A stretch of 64,000 nt of DNA, from positions 32,866,067 through 32,930,066 of the forward strand of contig NC_067117.1 of the NCBI RefSeq assembly GCF_021347895.1. Direction: 5' to 3'. Positions 1 through 13,700 of this stretch are shown one piece after another (position 1 is the first letter of the stretch; each line of letters opens with the position of its first letter). The notes under the pieces are model-generated. The model ran no database searches. It saw only the letters and a program-made list of their open reading frames with translations, and was not told the DNA's origin. The stretch is from Acanthochromis polyacanthus. Its lineage: Eukaryota; Chordata; Actinopteri; Pomacentridae. The position numbers and the translations under genes are program-made.

Positions 1-239
1 ATTTTCCCTGAATTTATTCTGCAAAAGTAAAAAAAAAAAAAGTTTGAAAATTTAAAAGAGAACTCGACAGATATCAGCAGGAGTTTTAATGATCATTCAA
101 GCAGTAAAATGTTAAAAATCTGTCCTAAAACTCTAACTAGTGTGTGGTTGATGTGTGTTAAAACCTGGCAGTGTCGTAAATACATTGTCTTCTCAGATTA
201 AGTCTTCTGTCTCAGTTTTAGGTTCCAATCAGTGAAAAA
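1..239. other. Unassigned leading sequence
   Basis: AT-rich sequence with a short poly(A) run and no recognised gene or repeat structure. Confidence 0.4.
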
Positions 240-785
240 TATACACCGTTAAAAATAATAGTTGCAGCAGTCTCACAAATAAAAAACAGAAGAGTCTTGG
301 AGCATTCTTCAGATTCAAAAATAAAAGTGTTTATTCCATGTGCACACGGTCCAAACACCGATGAGATGCTCCGGGACCATCTGGCTCTGCCCTCTGATGC
401 CCGGTCTTTTATACTGTTTTGCCCTGGTGTGTGTAGTTCTCTACACCTCAAGGCCACCCTTCTTTTATCATAAAACTCGTAAATCTGTCACTATTACCTT
501 CCTTAATCCTTCCTTAAGGGTGTCTAAATGGTGGTAAAGTTCGAGTGTCGCTCTAAGGTGATTCCTCTCATCCTGGCTCCGTGCCCCTCCAATCATCACC
601 CTCTGCATCTTTATGTAAGGTACATCAAAGACAACAACAGGTGTTATTAAGTTAACGCCAGGGCATCTCATCCTTCTATGAATACAGAAGTCCTACAAAC
701 AAGAATCTCCCATCACACCTGACCTTGAGCCCTCCAGCTGTTGGCAGTCTGCCCAGACTGCCTGTTCATACACACACAATGCAGT
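240..785 (-). mobile_element. LTR-like block (probable solo LTR)
   Basis: Read on the minus strand, this block has the layout of a retrotransposon LTR: a TATA box (TATAAAAG, near 406-413) followed about 75 bases later by an AATAAA signal (near 330-335). It is GC-richer than its surroundings. No gag or pol reading frame lies on either side, so a solo LTR is the simplest reading. I could not find a clean TG...CA border or target duplication, so the limits are approximate. It could instead be a degraded promoter and 3' end of another transcript. Confidence 0.4.
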
Positions 786-1499
786 CAGCATTCTGCTCTG
801 CACACACATACTGCTCTTCTCATGTGTGTGCGGCCTTTGACACTTCTAATCTTATACCTGAAGGTTTTATGCTTTATTTGACACAACAGCAGCAGCATTT
901 TTGAATTGACTGCAGTGTTTGGACGTTTTACTTGCTGATACCAGAATAAAATGCAATAAATAGTCCAGTCTGGATGTAAAAGCATGAATGACCTTTTCTA
1001 AGTCTGCAGCAGAGAGGAATGCTCTGATCTAGGCGAGCTGCTTCAGGTGAGAAAAACAAGACTTCACAGGTTTGGTCACCTGAGCATCAAAAGTCAACCC
1101 AAAGACAAAAATAACAGCTGGGATGTGGGCGTATTTACTTCACAAGAGACCAGAAGAGAGTGTAAATTCTGATAGAACTGGCAGGGAATGTTTCCAGAAC
1201 ACTGGCTAAAATTATCTATTATTTTTATAGAATGTTTTAAGAAAATGTTCCGTTTGACAAAGTTAATATAATGTCCTGTCATCAATGTTAAGAGGAACTT
1301 GTCAGGAACACAGATGATGTTCTACGATTGCAAAATGAGAAACGTTCTTAAACCAAAATTCAAAAGATGTTTTTCAGATATCAAGGCCCAAGATGTTTTT
1401 TGTTAGAAGCTCCTGCAATGTGATTCATTAACAAAGGTGGAACATTCTGCCTACGTTAGATTAATGTTGTTAAACAAACATATTAAAGAACATTCTTCT
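786..1499. other. Non-coding stretch, nothing recognised
   Basis: Moderately AT-rich DNA with short reading frames only, none resembling a known protein. No repeat structure was recognised. Confidence 0.4.
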
Positions 1500-1651
1500 A
1501 TAGACCTTTTTCCGAAACGTCATCATCGAACGTCACTGCCGGTTACCGCCCCTAGCAACGCGATACCGCCATTTTAAGGAGGGTATGCTATTGCCTTGAC
1601 GACCAGTACTTTCCCACCTTTCCCACCCGATTTTAATGACCAAAAGCAGAT

Positions 1652-1831
1652 ATGCCCAAAACCTGCGCTGTTTTTGGCTGTAGTTCTCACTCGTGGAGCA
1701 ACAAGAACATTTCCTTTTACAGAATTCCGACTGAAAAGGACCAGAAAAGGACTTTATGGCTCAAAGCATTGAGGCGGATTAACAACGATGGACACAGTCA
1801 AAATGCTTGCTTACGCACAAAACAGGGCTAG
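1652..1831 (+). pseudogene. THAP-domain protein fragment (transposon-derived)
   Basis: A 59-residue frame begins MPKTCAVFGCSSHS and continues with SFYRIPTEKD and a LWLKALRR block. This matches the start of a THAP DNA-binding domain: the first two zinc cysteines in CAVFGC, then the conserved Pro and Trp. The usual final Cys-x-x-His pair is not present; the frame reads NACLRTK and stops. The domain is therefore incomplete and could not bind zinc normally. The position just inside a TIR, with the start codon 150 bases from the end, fits the N-terminus of a transposon protein. A host THAP gene exon is the alternative, but the missing second half argues against it. Confidence 0.6.
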
Positions 1832-2263
1832 AAAGTGACGTAAATCACTACCTACACAACTGTAGAAAGTGGCGTATGCTGTGTTCGTTGTGATTTCTAA
1901 AAACAAACTTGGCGTGAGAATGTGCGCACCGGTGCACCAACTTTGATGCTTGCTTAAGCGCATTTTGGAGACAGAGGGAACGGCAGTGCCGGAGGGTGAA
2001 GTGATGAATTGAAGCCGGATTGATCTCAAACCCTTATTGTTATCACATATTAGACTTGTAGAGCCAGATAATCATAAACCCTCATTGTTGTAGATGTTCA
2101 TATAGTGCGCCATTCGGCCTACGACTGTATTTGTAGAACTATGTTCATATATCAAACTTCCATCTTCAAATGATATAGAGCGGTGAGTGGCACTGATTGA
2201 TTACTAATTTGGAAAAGGCATGTGACAATCAGTCCAATCGCTGATCAAGCGGATAAATAGCGG

Positions 2264-2641
2264 GTGACAGCCGTGCGTAATGTGGCACAATGTATGCGCT
2301 GGCATTGCTGGAAGATCACATTAAGAATGGAGAGAGATTTTAGAGATCACGGGGATTTCCTGGCCATTGACGATGTCTGGCTAATAAGCCCATTCAGATT
2401 CCTTAGAGCAGTACTCTTGGATCTATGTGCTGAACTGGGCCGTCTTAGACAGACCCACCCGCTGAAACCACGCCATCCGGGTACAGACACAGGAGCTGAC
2501 GACTCGGAGGTTTCTGGCGACACCGGCTCCTTCCAGCGGAAAGTGGTTGACAGGTATGTGTTTTATATGAAGAATATATGCGGTTACATTTGTTGTCTAA
2601 ATCTTATCTATTATCTATTCCTACCTATTCATTCATCCTGA
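2264..2641 (+). pseudogene. Harbinger (HARBI1-like) transposase N-terminal fragment
   Basis: The translated stretch contains ERDFRDHGDFLAIDDVWL followed by FRFLRAVLLDLCAELG. This is the typical beginning of PIF/Harbinger transposases in fish, the part before the DDE catalytic domain. After CAELG the homology continues only if the frame is shifted, where LTTRRFLATP is seen in place of the usual LTTLRFLATG. A splice-donor-like GTATGT follows GTTGACAG near 2552. The DDE catalytic domain is absent. It is a dead fragment nested inside the THAP element. Confidence 0.65.
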
Positions 2642-3139
2642 CGCACAGCAGTGTAGGGAAAAGACGTGGATCAGCAGCTTATTTATATACAGATACATTC
2701 ATGAGTTACTTTACATTGACCATTCATGATCAGACATTTTTCTCCGGGTCAAAACCGCGTGGTTTCGGTGGTCAAATCGCGGTTGCTAAGGACTTTGTGT
2801 CCCCCTCTTTTAATGGCGGCGTGCGTTGCTAAGGAAGGTGTGGTCACGTGTCCCAGATTCTGATGTCATTGCGAAAAGGTCTATAAAACATTGTCAAAGA
2901 GAAAGCACATTGTAGAACTTTTTGCTATGAGATCTGTGCACTTTATTGTTTTTTTTTTTTGACCAGCAAAACTTATTTTTATTTAATTTTACTTTAGGCA
3001 TTTTATTTGTGAGTGTTTGTTGTTTTATAACTTCCTCGCTAATCAAACAGATCCCCATTCCAGTTTCTTTTTCTTCGCGCGTTTTATATAGTTTGTCTCC
3101 AAAGGGGACCTGTACATAACCCACTTCCGCAAATGGGCG

Positions 3140-3300
3140 ACAGTGATTGGTTCCGGGCAATGACGTATATCCGGGAGTCCGACCAGCGCTGTGATTGGCC
3201 GGATTCCTCGAGCGGCGCTGCGATTGGTCAGATTGGCAGCAGTCCCGGAGCGGGTTGAGCGATTCTCTTTGGTCTCAAAAGCTTGAAGTTCGTTTAGTTT
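3140..3300 (+). promoter_or_regulatory. Probable atrip core promoter (inverted CCAAT cluster)
   Basis: Four ATTGG pentamers (inverted CCAAT boxes, the NF-Y site) lie at 3146, 3194, 3223 and 3232, in locally CpG-rich DNA with a TGACGTA half-CRE near 3161. There is no TATA box. This is the usual layout of a housekeeping or cell-cycle promoter. A 5' untranslated exon probably follows, with good donor sites CAG|GTGAAG at 3360/3361 and CCAG|GTAACA at 3549/3550. The acceptor lies just before the start codon at 4414. The transcription start is inferred, not seen. Confidence 0.6.
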
Positions 3301-4413
3301 GTCCACTTTTTCGCAATTTAACGGCTTATTTATCTGGGTAATTTAGAGCAGGGACATCAGGTGAAGAAGCGCTGTTATCTCAAACCTCTAACGTCATTTT
3401 TAATCAACTGTTGCAGGATATTTATCTACTGTTGTGAAGGTGGGAGCCTCGTTAGCTTAGCAGGCTAACTCTCCATTGGAATCACAGCTAGTTAGCGCTA
3501 GCTTAGCTGACAGCCACCAGGAGCGACTGCAACAGCACAGAGAGGCCAGGTAACACAGAAAACCCAGAGAAACTTGTGTTAACAGGTGGTACCTGGAGTT
3601 TAAAAAAGGAACCACACAGTTCAGTCTCAGTGGTTTGCAGTAAACTGGACCACACTGTTTTTTTTAACCCACATTTAGCTCATAAACTGCACACTTGACA
3701 TACTTGTAGCTGATAATCAGCTACAAGTTGATGTTTTACGTACAAACTATGGATGATGGAATTATTAATGACATTTGCTTGCATTGGTATTTTAGAGAAA
3801 AAAGCAAACTTACACTGTTATCACAGCCCTGAAGGGCCTCATTCATGGAAATTTCTTGTTATAAACAATAACTTTCCTGCAACTTCCTCGGTTTGATTCT
3901 CAGTTTCATTTTATAAAATCAGGTCTAAATTGGTAGTACTTTTATTAAACTTGTCTGTATTTTGAATTGCTTTTTTTCTACTTTATTGTCCACTTCATCT
4001 TTTGTCTTTGTAGTTTTATTCTTCTGTCTTCTTTGCAGTTTTAGTCAATAAGTTTAAATTATAATAATAATGTAATAATGCCCACTTTATTCAGGTTGCC
4101 TGTACTGTCTTTGTAGTTGTTTTCTGTGCTGGATTTTGTATTTTATCTCTTGCATTTTTATATTTGCCTTAAAACACTTTGGATAATCTCTCTGTGTGAT
4201 AGAGAAATGAACTTATATTGTGGGATTTCATTGCAGGATTTTGCAGGCTCCTAAATATTAGTGGAGAAAAAAGTCATTTACACCTCTGCATAACAATTTG
4301 AACAATTTGTAGTCTGAGAGGCTTGGTAAATGGGGCTATAATGATGCACCAACAGAGGGTAAGCCAACAGTTGTTCACAGGTCAAAGCTCTGATGTGTCT
4401 TCACTCTCACAGC

Positions 4414-4750
4414 ATGAACTGTCCCCCCATGAAGCGCCTCCGAGGCCCGAACCAGGATGGGGTGACAGCAGTGGCTTTTGATGACCCTTTTGGAGATGAC
4501 GACATCTTCACTCAGGATGTCTTGGATGAAATCGACATCATTGCCTCGCAGGCCGTCACCTCAGCTGCTCCAGGGGCGCAGATGGCGTCTAAATCCAGTA
4601 CCAAACCGACGGAGGCAGCCCGCGGGTCGACCCGGACGTTTTCTGCAGTGCAGAGCAAACCTCTGAGCAGAACCACAGCCAATCAGAGCAGAGAGAACTC
4701 AGTTGAGTTCAACAGATTGAACGCCGGGATACCAAGCAGGGAGCCTCTGG
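4414..4750 (+). CDS. atrip: atrip coding exon 1
   Basis: Codes residues 1-112 plus one base. The acceptor ...CTCACAG precedes a C and then ATG. It holds the acidic checkpoint-recruitment motif DDDIFTQDVLDEIDIIASQA, which in human ATRIP binds the basic cleft of RPA70N. The donor is CTGG|GTGAGT. An in-frame ATG five codons downstream (M6) is a possible alternative start. Confidence 0.93.
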
Positions 4751-7700
4751 GTGAGTCCAGAACTGAACAGAACTCTGAAATCTGCTCATATTTACACAAA
4801 TGTGTTTATTTATAGATTTAATCCCACTGGCAAGTGGCATTCTCATCTTGATTATTTCTCTCTGATAATATTTCAAACCATTAATCAGTTCATAGATTGA
4901 TTTTCACCTTTCCAGGCTTCTTTTCGTTTGACTTGTTTTCTGTAAAAGTGAAACATAGATATCACAGTCGGTGTTCAGAAAGCATCACGTCTCTGTCCAA
5001 ACACTGTTATTTATTTAAACAGTGATGCAACCCTAAGCAGTTTCTGTGTGTGTTTTGCTTCGTTCTCATTTCATCTCACAAACAAATTTCAGTTTGTTCC
5101 TAAACTCTGTTCGATCTTAAACAAGCAGATGACAAAGTGAAAGTCAAGCCATTATTATAGCTGGTGTTATTTATTGTGTCGACTCTGTTGTCTTGTGTGT
5201 TCAGGCAACAGACAGCAGCAGTCTGGGTCAGACAGAGAAGACTCCTACAGTCTGCTGCAGGCTCAGCATGCAGAGCTGAAGAGGAAGGTGAGACTCTCTT
5301 TATGGGCTCAGATCGACTCCTGCACACTAACTGTCAAATACTGTTTGCCTGATGAAGGTCTAACACCAAAACATTGCACCAATAAATATGTTTGCAAGTT
5401 AGACAATGTGAGACGCGTAAAATAAGGTGATAATGAAGAAATTCTTTTTTAAAGCTTAGATTTGTTTAAGAACCACGACAAACTTAAGAATCTGAAAATT
5501 CTTTTTGTTTTTGCAGTCTGTGTCTGTTCAACGGTTTGGTCAGATTTAAGTGAGTGTTTTTCTTGTGTGTTATCAGCTGAAGGAGGTGGAGGAGGAGATT
5601 TTCCTCAAGAACGGAGAGATCCAGGTCCTGAGAGACTCTTTGAAAGCAGCTCAGCAGGAGAAGGAGGCTCAGAGACAGAACCAGATGCTGCTGGACACTC
5701 AGAAGCTGAAGGAACACAGCGACAGGGAGAAGGAGCTCAACAGGAAGGTCAGGAGCTAAAAAACACAGGCACACATATACAGCACACTGCAGGAAACAAC
5801 TTCAAGTTTCTGTTCACAACGTCTTTCTTAAAAACCAGTATGACTTCTGTGAATTCTTGGATGTATTTTCCTCATTTTACCTTTAAGTTTACTATGAAGT
5901 TACCAGACAAATACTGAAGTATTCACATTAGCTCTCGGTATTAGCATTAGCCATCATTACTGACATTGTACGTCACTATTAGCATTAGCCATCAATATTG
6001 GTATTAGGCGTCAGTATTGGCATTATTCGACACGGTTAAGTCGACACTGTTATCATTAGCCACCAGTAATTAAATTAGCCCCTTAGTCTTAATATTAGGT
6101 ACCACTATTAATATTAGCCATTAGTATTGGCATTAATTGTCACCATTAGCATTAGCCATCAGTATTAATATTAGCTGTCAGTCATGGCATTAGCCGTCAA
6201 TATTAGCATTAGTCATCGGTATTAGCATTACTCGTCACTGTTACCATTAGCCATCAGTATTAATATTAGCTGTCAGTCATGGTATTAACCATCAATATTT
6301 GCATTAGTTATCGGTATTAGCATTAGTCGTCACTGTTAGCATTAGCCATCAGTATTAGCATTAGTTGTCAGTATTAATATTAGCTGTGAGTATTAGCATT
6401 AACCATCACTATTAGCACTACATGTAACTAGTAGCATTGCATGTCACTAATAGCATTACACGTCACTAGGAGCATTAACCATCACTATTAGCATTAGCCA
6501 TCAATATTAATATTAGCTGTCAGTCATAGCATAAGCCATCAGCATTAGCCATCACTATTAGCATTGTCCATCAGTATTGACATTTGTCATCACTTTTAGC
6601 ATTAGCCATCAGTATTAGCATTAGCCTTCACTATTAGCATTAGCCATCGGTATTTGCATTAGGCATTTGTATCAGAGTTAATGAGCTAAAAATGATTTCC
6701 CACATGAAAAAAATTCCAAATTGCTTTCTTGGTGTTTTTTTCAGTTACTTTACAGTTTCTACAAAGATGCTCTTTGTACAAAAACACTCTTAATCAATCT
6801 AGATTGATTAATTCTTTAGAAAATAGAGTTACTCAGGTCATTTCGTGAAAATTTCTGTATTTTTCTCATACTGCAGATAAACTGAACATTTTTTTCCTAA
6901 CACTGTGCAGCCCTAACTTGATCCTCAGATTAACATAGTTGTGTTTTCTGTGCTCAGGTTCAATCTCTGCAGTCTGAGCTGCAGTTTAAAGAAGCAGAGA
7001 TTAACGAAATGAAGACCAAACTGCACAGTTCAGAGAGAAACAAAGCAACGTCCTCACCACTTCCCAGAAACAGGTCGGTCATCCTCACCATCTGATATTT
7101 GGTTAAATGTTATATGTATTTTATTATCACAAACTTCATCCATTTCCTGGTTGATTATTATGGAAACAAACTGAATATCTTTGAGGCAGTCACAAAGTTA
7201 AAGTTTGTGAAGTTCACCTTTGTAGTTTTGCTTCTGTTTTGTCATTGAATTAAATGTTTACTGAATCTTTAGACAAATGGAGGTGAAGGTGAAGCTACCC
7301 CTTATCTAATATTTAAAGTTTCTTTTATATATATATATATACTAGTGGTGGGACGCAATTCAAAAATAATCTACCTAATTAGACACTTTGTACTTTGCAT
7401 TTTTGTCAATATTTGACACAATAAACAAAGTTTTTTAGTTCAAATAAATGTTGACTGATGACTGAATCAATAAATAAACATATATGTGAACTTAAACAAC
7501 AAAAAAGTTTGTTTCATTTATATTTATCTGCATTTTTCATCTGTGTACTACATTCATAGATTACTGCAAACTCAAAGTGAAATTATAGCGATTATATTCA
7601 ACATTTTAGGACTTTTTGCAAACTCAAGCTGTGTCTTTTCATGTCTTCAAAAGTGGTCTATTATTGGATGGCTACACTGTTAGCGATACACCAGGACTGT

Positions 7701-10700
7701 CGTAGCTAACGTTAGCTTTGAAATTGAACTTGCTCTCTTGTGATTAGCCACAGGCAATTCATGATTTAACAAGGGGGGCAGTTACTTTTTCACATAGGGC
7801 CAGATAGGTTTGGAGAGCTTTTTCCCTTAAAACATTAACTCATCATTTAAAAACTGGATTTTGTCTTTCCTTTGCTTATCTTTGTCTAATATTTAAAATA
7901 GTTTGATGGTCTTAAACATTTAAGTTGTGGAAATATTAAAAAAAAAAAAAAAAAAAAGGAAATTGAAAAGGGGGCAAATACCTTCTCACAACACTGTGTA
8001 TTAATCTGCATTTTTCATCCATCTGCTACATTCACAGATTACTGCCAACTCCAATTATAAGGATTGTATTGAACATTTTAAGACTTTTTGTTAACTCGAG
8101 CACTTGCAGTGACTTGAACAGTGGTCTATTATGGGATGGCTACACCGTTTGCAGTACCAAGATTGTCAAAGATAACATATGTTGTGTCGGCCCGGAGCTC
8201 AATTGCATAAAATAGTCTAATTTCTGCTACTATCATCATTAGCGCCACCTACAGGGCTGGAGTGTTCATCAGTGTTAGCAGAGTGTCAGAAATTAGGAAA
8301 CCAAGAAAGCTGTGATTAAATGTCTTATTTTTTGTAACATGTTTGAGGCCCAGCCTTACTTATTAGTCATAATGACCCCTGACAGTCATCTGCTCGTCTC
8401 TAATTAAGCTGTTCTTTCTTTTTCTGTGCTCTTAGCCCTAAAGTACCGATGAATCCTGGGAGCAGCTCGCCTTCTCCGACAGGAAACGGTTTCATCACCA
8501 AGGAAATGTTTGGGGCTCAAATATCGTCCAGAACCACACCGTTGAAGACACGGAGACATGGTGAGTCTAATGATGATGGTGGTCAAACAAACAAGTTCCA
8601 TGTGTTTAGGAGGACGTAGGTGTCCTGAATGTCTGCTCATAAATAATGTAAATAATCTGCATGTTTGTATCTGTGGTGCAGCAGACAGAACCACGTCCAG
8701 CAGCAGATCTGCTGACAGACCAGAAGTGTCTCGTCCAGACCACTTTATGTCCGTCATACCTGCTCATCGACAGCACAGAGGTCAGTCATGTCCTGGTCAG
8801 ATTAGGGCTGCACAACCACAGGGATGTTGAAGAAAAGAAGAAAACTTTTCTTGTCAAAGTGACAATTATTGGCCCAAATGACAAAAACTTGTCCAAGGGA
8901 ACTCCAAAGTTGTCTGTAATTACTAAAACATTGTTCAAACAACAAAAGCCCAAAAGACTAAAAATATGTCCAAAATGACACAAACATTTTTATAATAACT
9001 TCACATTTGTCCAAAATGACTCAAAATTTGTCCAAAATCACAGATGTGTCCGAATTGATTCAACAATTATCTAATGTGACTCAAAAATGGTCTGAAATTA
9101 CTAAAAACATGGTCAAAATCACTCAAAATGTAATTTAAACAACAAAAATATGACCATGTAATGATTTGGAGCTCATTATTCATGCTTTTGTTTCATCACG
9201 TTTAGACTACTGTAACAGCTTGTTTTCATGTCTGAACAAGAGGGAGCTTTTGAGGCTGCAACTTGTGCAAAACTCTGCGGCGAGAATTTTGACCTGCACA
9301 AACAGGCGGACTCGCATATCTCCCATTTTAAAGGAGCTTCACTGGCTGCCAGTTTCTTATAGAGTTAACTTTAAGATTTTGGTTCTAACCTTTCGGGCCT
9401 TGCATGGTCAAGCTCCTTCTTATATTTGTGACCTGCTCCAGCCTTACTCCCCTGCGAGGGCTTTAAGGTCTGCAGATCAGAATCTGTTAAAGGTGCCACG
9501 TACTCGGTTTAAGACCAGAGGAGCCCGATCATACCAGGCTGTTGCTCCCAGGCTTTGGAATGATCTCCCGCTCTCTCTCCGCTCAGTTGCGTCTGTTAAC
9601 GCTTTTAAAACACAACTTAAAACCTTCTTGTTTGCTCAAGCTTTTGCTTAGTTTCTGGGGCTGTTATGATCTCATTTTTAGTGTTGACTATTTATGTGTA
9701 TTTAATTGTTGTTTTTATTCATGCTGTGAAGCACTTTGTGGGTCTCTGTCTGTGAAAGGTGCTATATAAATAAAATTTACTTACTTACTTACAGTAATAT
9801 TCAGTTTTTGTCCAAAAGTACTAAGAATGGGTCTGAAATGACTAATGTTTTTGGAATGACTTCTAATTTGTCCAAGATGACAAAAACTTGTCCTAATTGA
9901 TTCAGCAATTATCAAATGTCTAACAAAAATTGACAAAAAATGGCCCAAATTTCTCAAAATGTGATAAAAACAACAAAAATATGCCCAATCATTTTGCCAA
10001 AAAGCACTAAAAATGTGTCTGAAATGACATAAGCATTTCCAAAATGACTGCAGCTTCCAAATGTCCAAACTGATGAGCTCATGTCTGATAAATGGTCTAA
10101 TTTGGACTTTTTGTTGTCCTCCAGGTGGCGTCCTGCTGGGGTTGTTACTGCAGCAGCCTTTATCTCCCAGCAGCCTCGGCCTCTCTCACCTGCTGTCAGT
10201 GACTGAAGCCCACCTGACATCCAGGTAAACGCCCTGTACGGTAACCATGACAACCTGGACAAGGATGCAGTGTAATATTAGAAGAAGGAAAATAATGCAG
10301 TGGATCACAGACAGAAGATTTGGTCCAGTTAATGAGTAAATCCATCAAGCTGTGCGCTCTAACATACAGGATGTTTGACTTTCTGCTTTTACGCTGACAT
10401 TATTCAGGTGCAGTTGAGTTATCTGTGCCTTCATGATTGCACCAAGGAACAAACAATTTTTAACAATCTGATTTAAACCAACACTCGATTTTTGGAGAAC
10501 TTTTTGAAACGACAAACCTGCAATGAATGAAGTGATTTTTATGAAATAGCACATCGTTAAACTGCAATTTGGATACGTATTAAAAAGGCAAGTCCAAAGT
10601 AACATCATGAGGACTGTTGGAAAGTTAAAAATCTGAAAATTCTCTTTGTTTTTACAGTTTCCGGCTCTGGTAAATGGTGTGATTTTATGAATGTAGCTTT

Positions 10701-13700
10701 CAAATCCTCTGGCAGGTCTGGAGGATGATAAAATTAAAACAACTGATGATGATACCAGATCCATTAATGTGCAAATTTTTAAAGAAAAAACTCTGAAAAA
10801 ATAAGAACTTCTAATATAATACACTCTACAATTTTGTTTTTAATCTTTGTAGTAGAAATTCCACCTGAGTAGCTCCTGTGATCACAGTTTCAGCAGCAGG
10901 ACTTGTAGTAACACTAGTAGTACTTCTCACAGCTTAACTGACTTTCTCAGTCTAACTGTTGTGTTGTCTTGCTGTGTTGTGTGCAGTCGGCTGTCTGCAG
11001 GTTTTCTGCTCGACTCTGGAGCTGCCGTCGGTGTGGGAGTCTCTCCCACCGTGACTCTGACTCCGGTCCAGAGTCTGGCTGTAACTGGACTCAACATGCT
11101 GAGTCAGAACCAAGCATCAGCTGCAGCCGACAGCAGAAACAGGTAAAAATCAGACCGACCGACTCACACTGCTCACTGAGGGACCCAGAACAGCTGTTAG
11201 AGCAGAACCATCACGTGGACAGCAGAGCGCCCTTGTGGCCAAATGATGCTACAGCAGCTCTGAAATGACACCTTGCCACATTTTTCCTCACTGTGGGCTC
11301 ATTTTTCACTGCAGTATTAACTTCTGCATCTGTATGGAAACAGAACAGCTATGACTTGAAGGAGACGAAACTCCGAAACGTCTTCTGTGCAGCATGACAC
11401 AGATAAATGACAGAAAAGTTGAATTTTTTCTAATATTTATTCCACAAAAGTTGAAATAACCTGGGATCCACAGGTGTGAATAACACTGGAGGAATATATG
11501 GTGCCTCCACATACTATACATTTCTAGCTATTTATATTTTTAATTAGTTTCCATTCTCATTTGCTCTCTGCTGTGTGGAAACACTGCCTGCAGTTCAGTT
11601 CATCACAGCTAAATCACTGATGGCTTCACAGTTGCATCGAGGAGAGCAGATTTTTTTTGTTTTTTTGCAGAATTTTATTACATTCTGTTTATTCTTAGCA
11701 CATTTTTCAATAAGACATGTAGGATATAGTGATTTTGATGAAATATCACAATATTACACTTAGATTTTTTAAAAAATTAATCCTTTTGTCTAAGACTAGT
11801 TTTCCTACAGTAATACTTTAAGACTGAATATCTCATTCATTTCTTTGTGTTTAAGTATTTTCTGTCTCTAAAAACTGCCGTAATTTTGATGATTTTTCTT
11901 CTTTTTTTTTAAAGATAAAATGCCTTTTGGCCCTGTTATGAGTGTTGCTTCACATACTATAAATCTTTATGTACATTTTTAATCACAGTTCAGCTGAAAG
12001 GTTCCTGACTGTTCCTCATGTGACTGTTGGTCACAGCCGAGTCAATGATGGCTTCATGGTTGTACAGAAAAGCTCAGAATTTTTTGCTTTTTACAGAAAG
12101 TGGTTGACGCAGGCGTTTTATTTTGTTGTGCTTTTAAACGAGACATGAAGCAATTTAAAAAAAAAAAAAAAATCACAATTTTGAGCTTAGATCTGGTTAC
12201 GTTTCCACAGATGAGCAGTTCACGTACCGTCGGGAAGTTTAAAATCTGGCCCCTTTCAAATTATTTTTTTTCTGATGAATGGTGTCCCTTTGAATTTTTT
12301 AATTTTTTTTTTTTAAGATGAGATATTTTCCAAACTGACTGGCTGGTTTTGAGGTTCAGGGAGTTAAAGTAGATAATTGCTAAAAACTAAAAACAGAATT
12401 GATCAGCTTATAAACCATGTGCACCGTTCACAATTACTTTTGCAGAATATTTACCAAAAAATGCTATTTTCTTAAAAAATAGCAGCTTTAATCCATTTGT
12501 TTATTAACATTTTAATATTTTTTTACTAATAAAAACAAAAGGTGACATTTCAGGTATCTACATTTTTATGTTCTCGGCATTTTCCCCCACAATGTAAACG
12601 CATCTAAACTGAAAAGATACACGTTGAAAGGCAGCTGTGGGGTTCTTTTGCATTGACAGTAACTTCAGTATATTTACTGAAGCCAACATTTTACCTTCAT
12701 ACTATGTACATTTTCAGTTACAGGCCCTTGAACACTCGACTTACTTTATGACTTTGGATTTTTCTCTTCACAGCTTCTGAAAACCATCCATAAATAACTA
12801 AAAAGATGAATAAAATGGGTCTCTATGGTGTTATTTGCTGTGGAGGTTCATTTTCAGGGTAGAGTGATTTCAAGAACCACTTCATTTGTGATTTATTTGA
12901 GCACAGATTTTAAAAACATAAACATGTGTTGGTCCAGGTGTCCTGGAGCCGTCCTCCTCCTCCCTCTGCTGGACCTCCACCTCTCTCGGCTCTGTCAGGT
13001 TCTGGACTCTCTCGGCTCCACCGGCAGCAGCAGCCGGTCGGACTTTGCAGCCTCCAGCTCAGTCCCAGCAGGCCGAGCTGCTCCTGCCGGTCCTGGGAGG
13101 CCTGAGGACTCTGGTTTTTCTGGTTTTAGTGTGGAGGATGCTGGTCTGGCTGCTCTGAGGCTCCTCTATCTCCTGCTGGCTCACAGCGATGAGGTGAGGA
13201 CACTCTGTAGATCTTATTTAGCTGTTTTCACACTAAATTAAACCTTAAATCCCTCGAGTTTTCTCTAAAAGTGTCACATTTTAAAGAGAGGCTGAGTTTT
13301 ACCTGTTGATCTGTTCTTCAGGTGGTGGAAGCCGTGCTGTCAAAGGAGAACCAGAACAGAGTTACAGACGACGAGGTACAGACTCAGCTTTATTTTACTG
13401 TTTTAACTCTGCTTCTGTCACTTTAGTCTTCACTGTGGTTCATTTTTCACTGCAATAAAGAGTCCTGCACCTCTAAGGAGATGGAGCAACCATGACAAAG
13501 GAGGTTTCAAAATTCTATGATTAATTATTTGACAGAAATTGGAAAAAAAAGAAAAAAAAATGGAATCAACATGTCCAACATTATTCCAAGTGTCCACAGC
13601 TGTTACCAGCTCTGGGAGAAATGGAGGCTCTGCGTACTACAAGTGTTTAACTATTTCCATGTTTAATTTGTTTCCATACACACTACTACCTCTCTGCTCT

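Larger units (their letters stand above)
1502..2882 (+). mobile_element. THAP/Harbinger composite DNA transposon with TIRs
   Basis: The ends form terminal inverted repeats. The left end reads AGACCTTTTTCCGAAACGTC and the right end, reversed, reads AGACCTTTTCGCAATGACAT. An AT dinucleotide flanks both sides (1500-1501 and 2883-2884). THAP-type protein plus a 2-bp AT duplication is a known signature of ISL2EU-type elements within the PIF/Harbinger superfamily, so I infer that group. Inside lie a broken THAP domain and, further on, a degraded Harbinger transposase fragment with its usual upstream sequence. This suggests one element nested in another, or a fusion. It ends about 260 bp upstream of the atrip promoter boxes. 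Confidence 0.6.

Noticed and set aside
2894..3306. Overlapping minus-strand frames of 87-88 codons upstream of atrip
   Set aside because: No similarity to known proteins; they cover the CCAAT-box promoter region.
5930..6680. Regularly spaced repeats considered as a CRISPR-like array
   Set aside because: Units are contiguous and degenerate without unique spacers, and the host is a vertebrate.
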